This document shows positions 5,790 to 6,468 of a stretch of DNA of 6,468 nt, in pieces. How positions within the stretch are numbered: the first letter of the stretch is position 1; each line of letters starts with the position of its first letter. Origin of the DNA: Xanthomonas translucens pv. translucens DSM 18974. GTDB lineage: Bacteria > Pseudomonadota > Gammaproteobacteria > Xanthomonadales > Xanthomonadaceae. Under the pieces are notes generated by a model that saw nothing but the letters and a program-made list of their open reading frames with translations, was not told the origin of the DNA and did not search any database. The position numbers and the translations under genes were made by a program. Where the stretch lies: positions 1-6,468 of the forward strand of contig NZ_CAPJ01000255.1 in NCBI RefSeq assembly GCF_000331775.1, given 5' to 3'.

Positions 5790-5830
5790 GGCCATCCACA
5801 ACGACGACACCGAAGCCCGCCAGGATGGCC
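5790..5830 (-). terminator. Inverted repeat directly after the DUF3014 stop
   Basis: GGCCATCC (5790-5797) and GGATGGCC (5823-5830) form a perfect 8-bp stem with a 25-nt loop, starting 1 nt beyond the stop codon of the minus-strand gene. It could be a terminator stem, but the large loop and missing T-tract make this weak. The REP-like hairpin further on is the better 3'-end candidate. Confidence 0.3.
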
Positions 5831-5831
5831 C

Positions 5832-6468
5832 TCAGGTCCGGACCAACGCCGCGCGGATCGCCTGCAACTGCTTGCGCACCGCCACGGCCTGCGCCGGCCC
5901 CAGGCGCAGCAGCGCCTTCTGCCCGACCGACAGCGACTCCAGCGCCGGATCGACGAAGCGGTACTTGCCGGTACGCGCATCGGCGATCACCGCCGGTGGC
6001 GTTGCCGGCAGCGGCGTCTGCTGCAGATGGTCGATCACCTGCACCAGGCGGTCGTTGAAATAGCCCTTGGGATAGCCCAGTTCCACATACGCCTGCTGGA
6101 ACAAGGGATAAAAGCGCCGGTACGCTGCCACCATCGCACCGGCATCGGCCTGGGTGAAGGCCTGCACGTACGCGGCGTAGCGTTGCGCGTTGGCCTCGGC
6201 AATGCTGCTGGCGCCAGCGGCATCGGTGCTGATCTGCAATTGCCCAGGCACCAGCTTCAGCGCCAGGGTCCGCGCGGCGACGCGGCGCTGCGGCAGGTTG
6301 TCGATCAGCGTCACCGCACGCTGGATCAGATGGTCGCGGATCAGTAGCGCCAGCGGCGCCTCGCTGCCGGCCAGCGTCGCCAGTTCGGCCCACGCCGCCG
6401 CGTCGCTGTCGGCCAGCGCCGGGATCGCCGCATCGGCCGCGGCGGCGGGATCGATCGGATGCTGGATC
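5832..6468 (-). CDS. DUF3014 domain protein, 5' end beyond the window
   Basis: The frame is open from the stop at 5832 to the window edge, giving 211 residues without a start. The fragment carries the features I associate with DUF3014: HPI near its N-terminus, LIRDHLIQRAVTLIDNLP (to residue 59), RFYPLFQQAYVELGYPKGYF (about 118-137) followed by NDRL, DPALESLSVGQK (173-184) and a C-terminal LGP...VRKQLQAIRAAL. The function of the family is unknown. Members are typically longer, with an N-terminal membrane anchor, which would lie outside this window. A GTG at 6312-6314 could be mistaken for the start, but it falls inside the conserved core and coding-like sequence continues upstream of it without a stop. 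The gene converges on the GST-like gene with a 153-bp gap containing the REP-like hairpin. Family assignment is from recognition of the pattern, not a search. Confidence 0.8.
   Translation of the reverse strand, partial: IQHPIDPAAAADAAIPALADSDAAAWAELATLAGSEAPLALLIRDHLIQRAVTLIDNLPQRRVAARTLALKLVPGQLQISTDAAGASSIAEANAQRYAAYVQAFTQADAGAMVAAYRRFYPLFQQAYVELGYPKGYFNDRLVQVIDHLQQTPLPATPPAVIADARTGKYRFVDPALESLSVGQKALLRLGPAQAVAVRKQLQAIRAALVRT

Noticed and set aside
6312..6314. GTG as the start of the DUF3014 gene
   Set aside because: The reading frame continues upstream with 51 more codons of DUF3014-like sequence and no stop, so the true start is outside the window.
5683..6393. 236-codon minus-strand frame spanning the REP element and the DUF3014 region
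   Set aside because: It runs through the palindrome and in another frame of the DUF3014 gene, whose own frame carries conserved family sequence and is open to the window edge.

Overview
The window is GC-rich chromosomal DNA that reads like a gammaproteobacterium of the Xanthomonas / Xanthomonadaceae type. The grounds are the strongly GC-biased codon use, a ClpB and a MetY of proteobacterial type, a DUF3014 protein, and a REP-like hairpin (TGTGGGAGCGACT...) of the kind scattered through xanthomonad and pseudomonad genomes. The genus is inferred from general familiarity with such sequences, not from a database search.

Layout, left to right. A complete metY (O-acetylhomoserine sulfhydrylase) lies on the minus strand at 58-1344, with a 9-bp hairpin just past its stop. 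Upstream of it, also on the minus strand, is a compact two-gene unit: a ribbon-helix-helix regulator (1734-1943) overlapping by ATGA a small two-segment membrane protein (1420-1737). This unit is preceded by an unusually AT-rich leader carrying three GATAT/ATATC half-sites about one helical turn apart. It sits between two housekeeping genes and is the most accessory-looking part of the window. Further upstream is the full-length disaggregase gene clpB (2090-4675, minus strand) with a near-consensus heat-shock (sigma-32) promoter at 4723-4750. Between that promoter and the next gene lies a long imperfect inverted repeat (4788-4887) with three collinear 7-bp stems. A plus-strand glutathione S-transferase-like gene follows (4974-5678). 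It converges, across a REP-like hairpin (5752-5779), on the 3' part of a DUF3014 gene (5832-6468, minus strand) whose start lies outside the window.

How the parts relate. ClpB is a stress-induced chaperone and its promoter fits that role. MetY makes homocysteine by direct sulfhydrylation. The GST-like protein and the DUF3014 protein have no evident functional tie to these. The regulator/membrane-protein pair lies downstream of clpB on the same strand and could receive read-through from it, but it has its own strong ribosome-binding site and a likely operator. Its organisation (small DNA-binding protein first, small membrane protein second, translationally coupled, own operator) resembles an autoregulated toxin-antitoxin-like module. 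No toxicity or function can be claimed from the sequence alone.

No RNA genes, CRISPR arrays, transposase genes or insertion sequences were seen.
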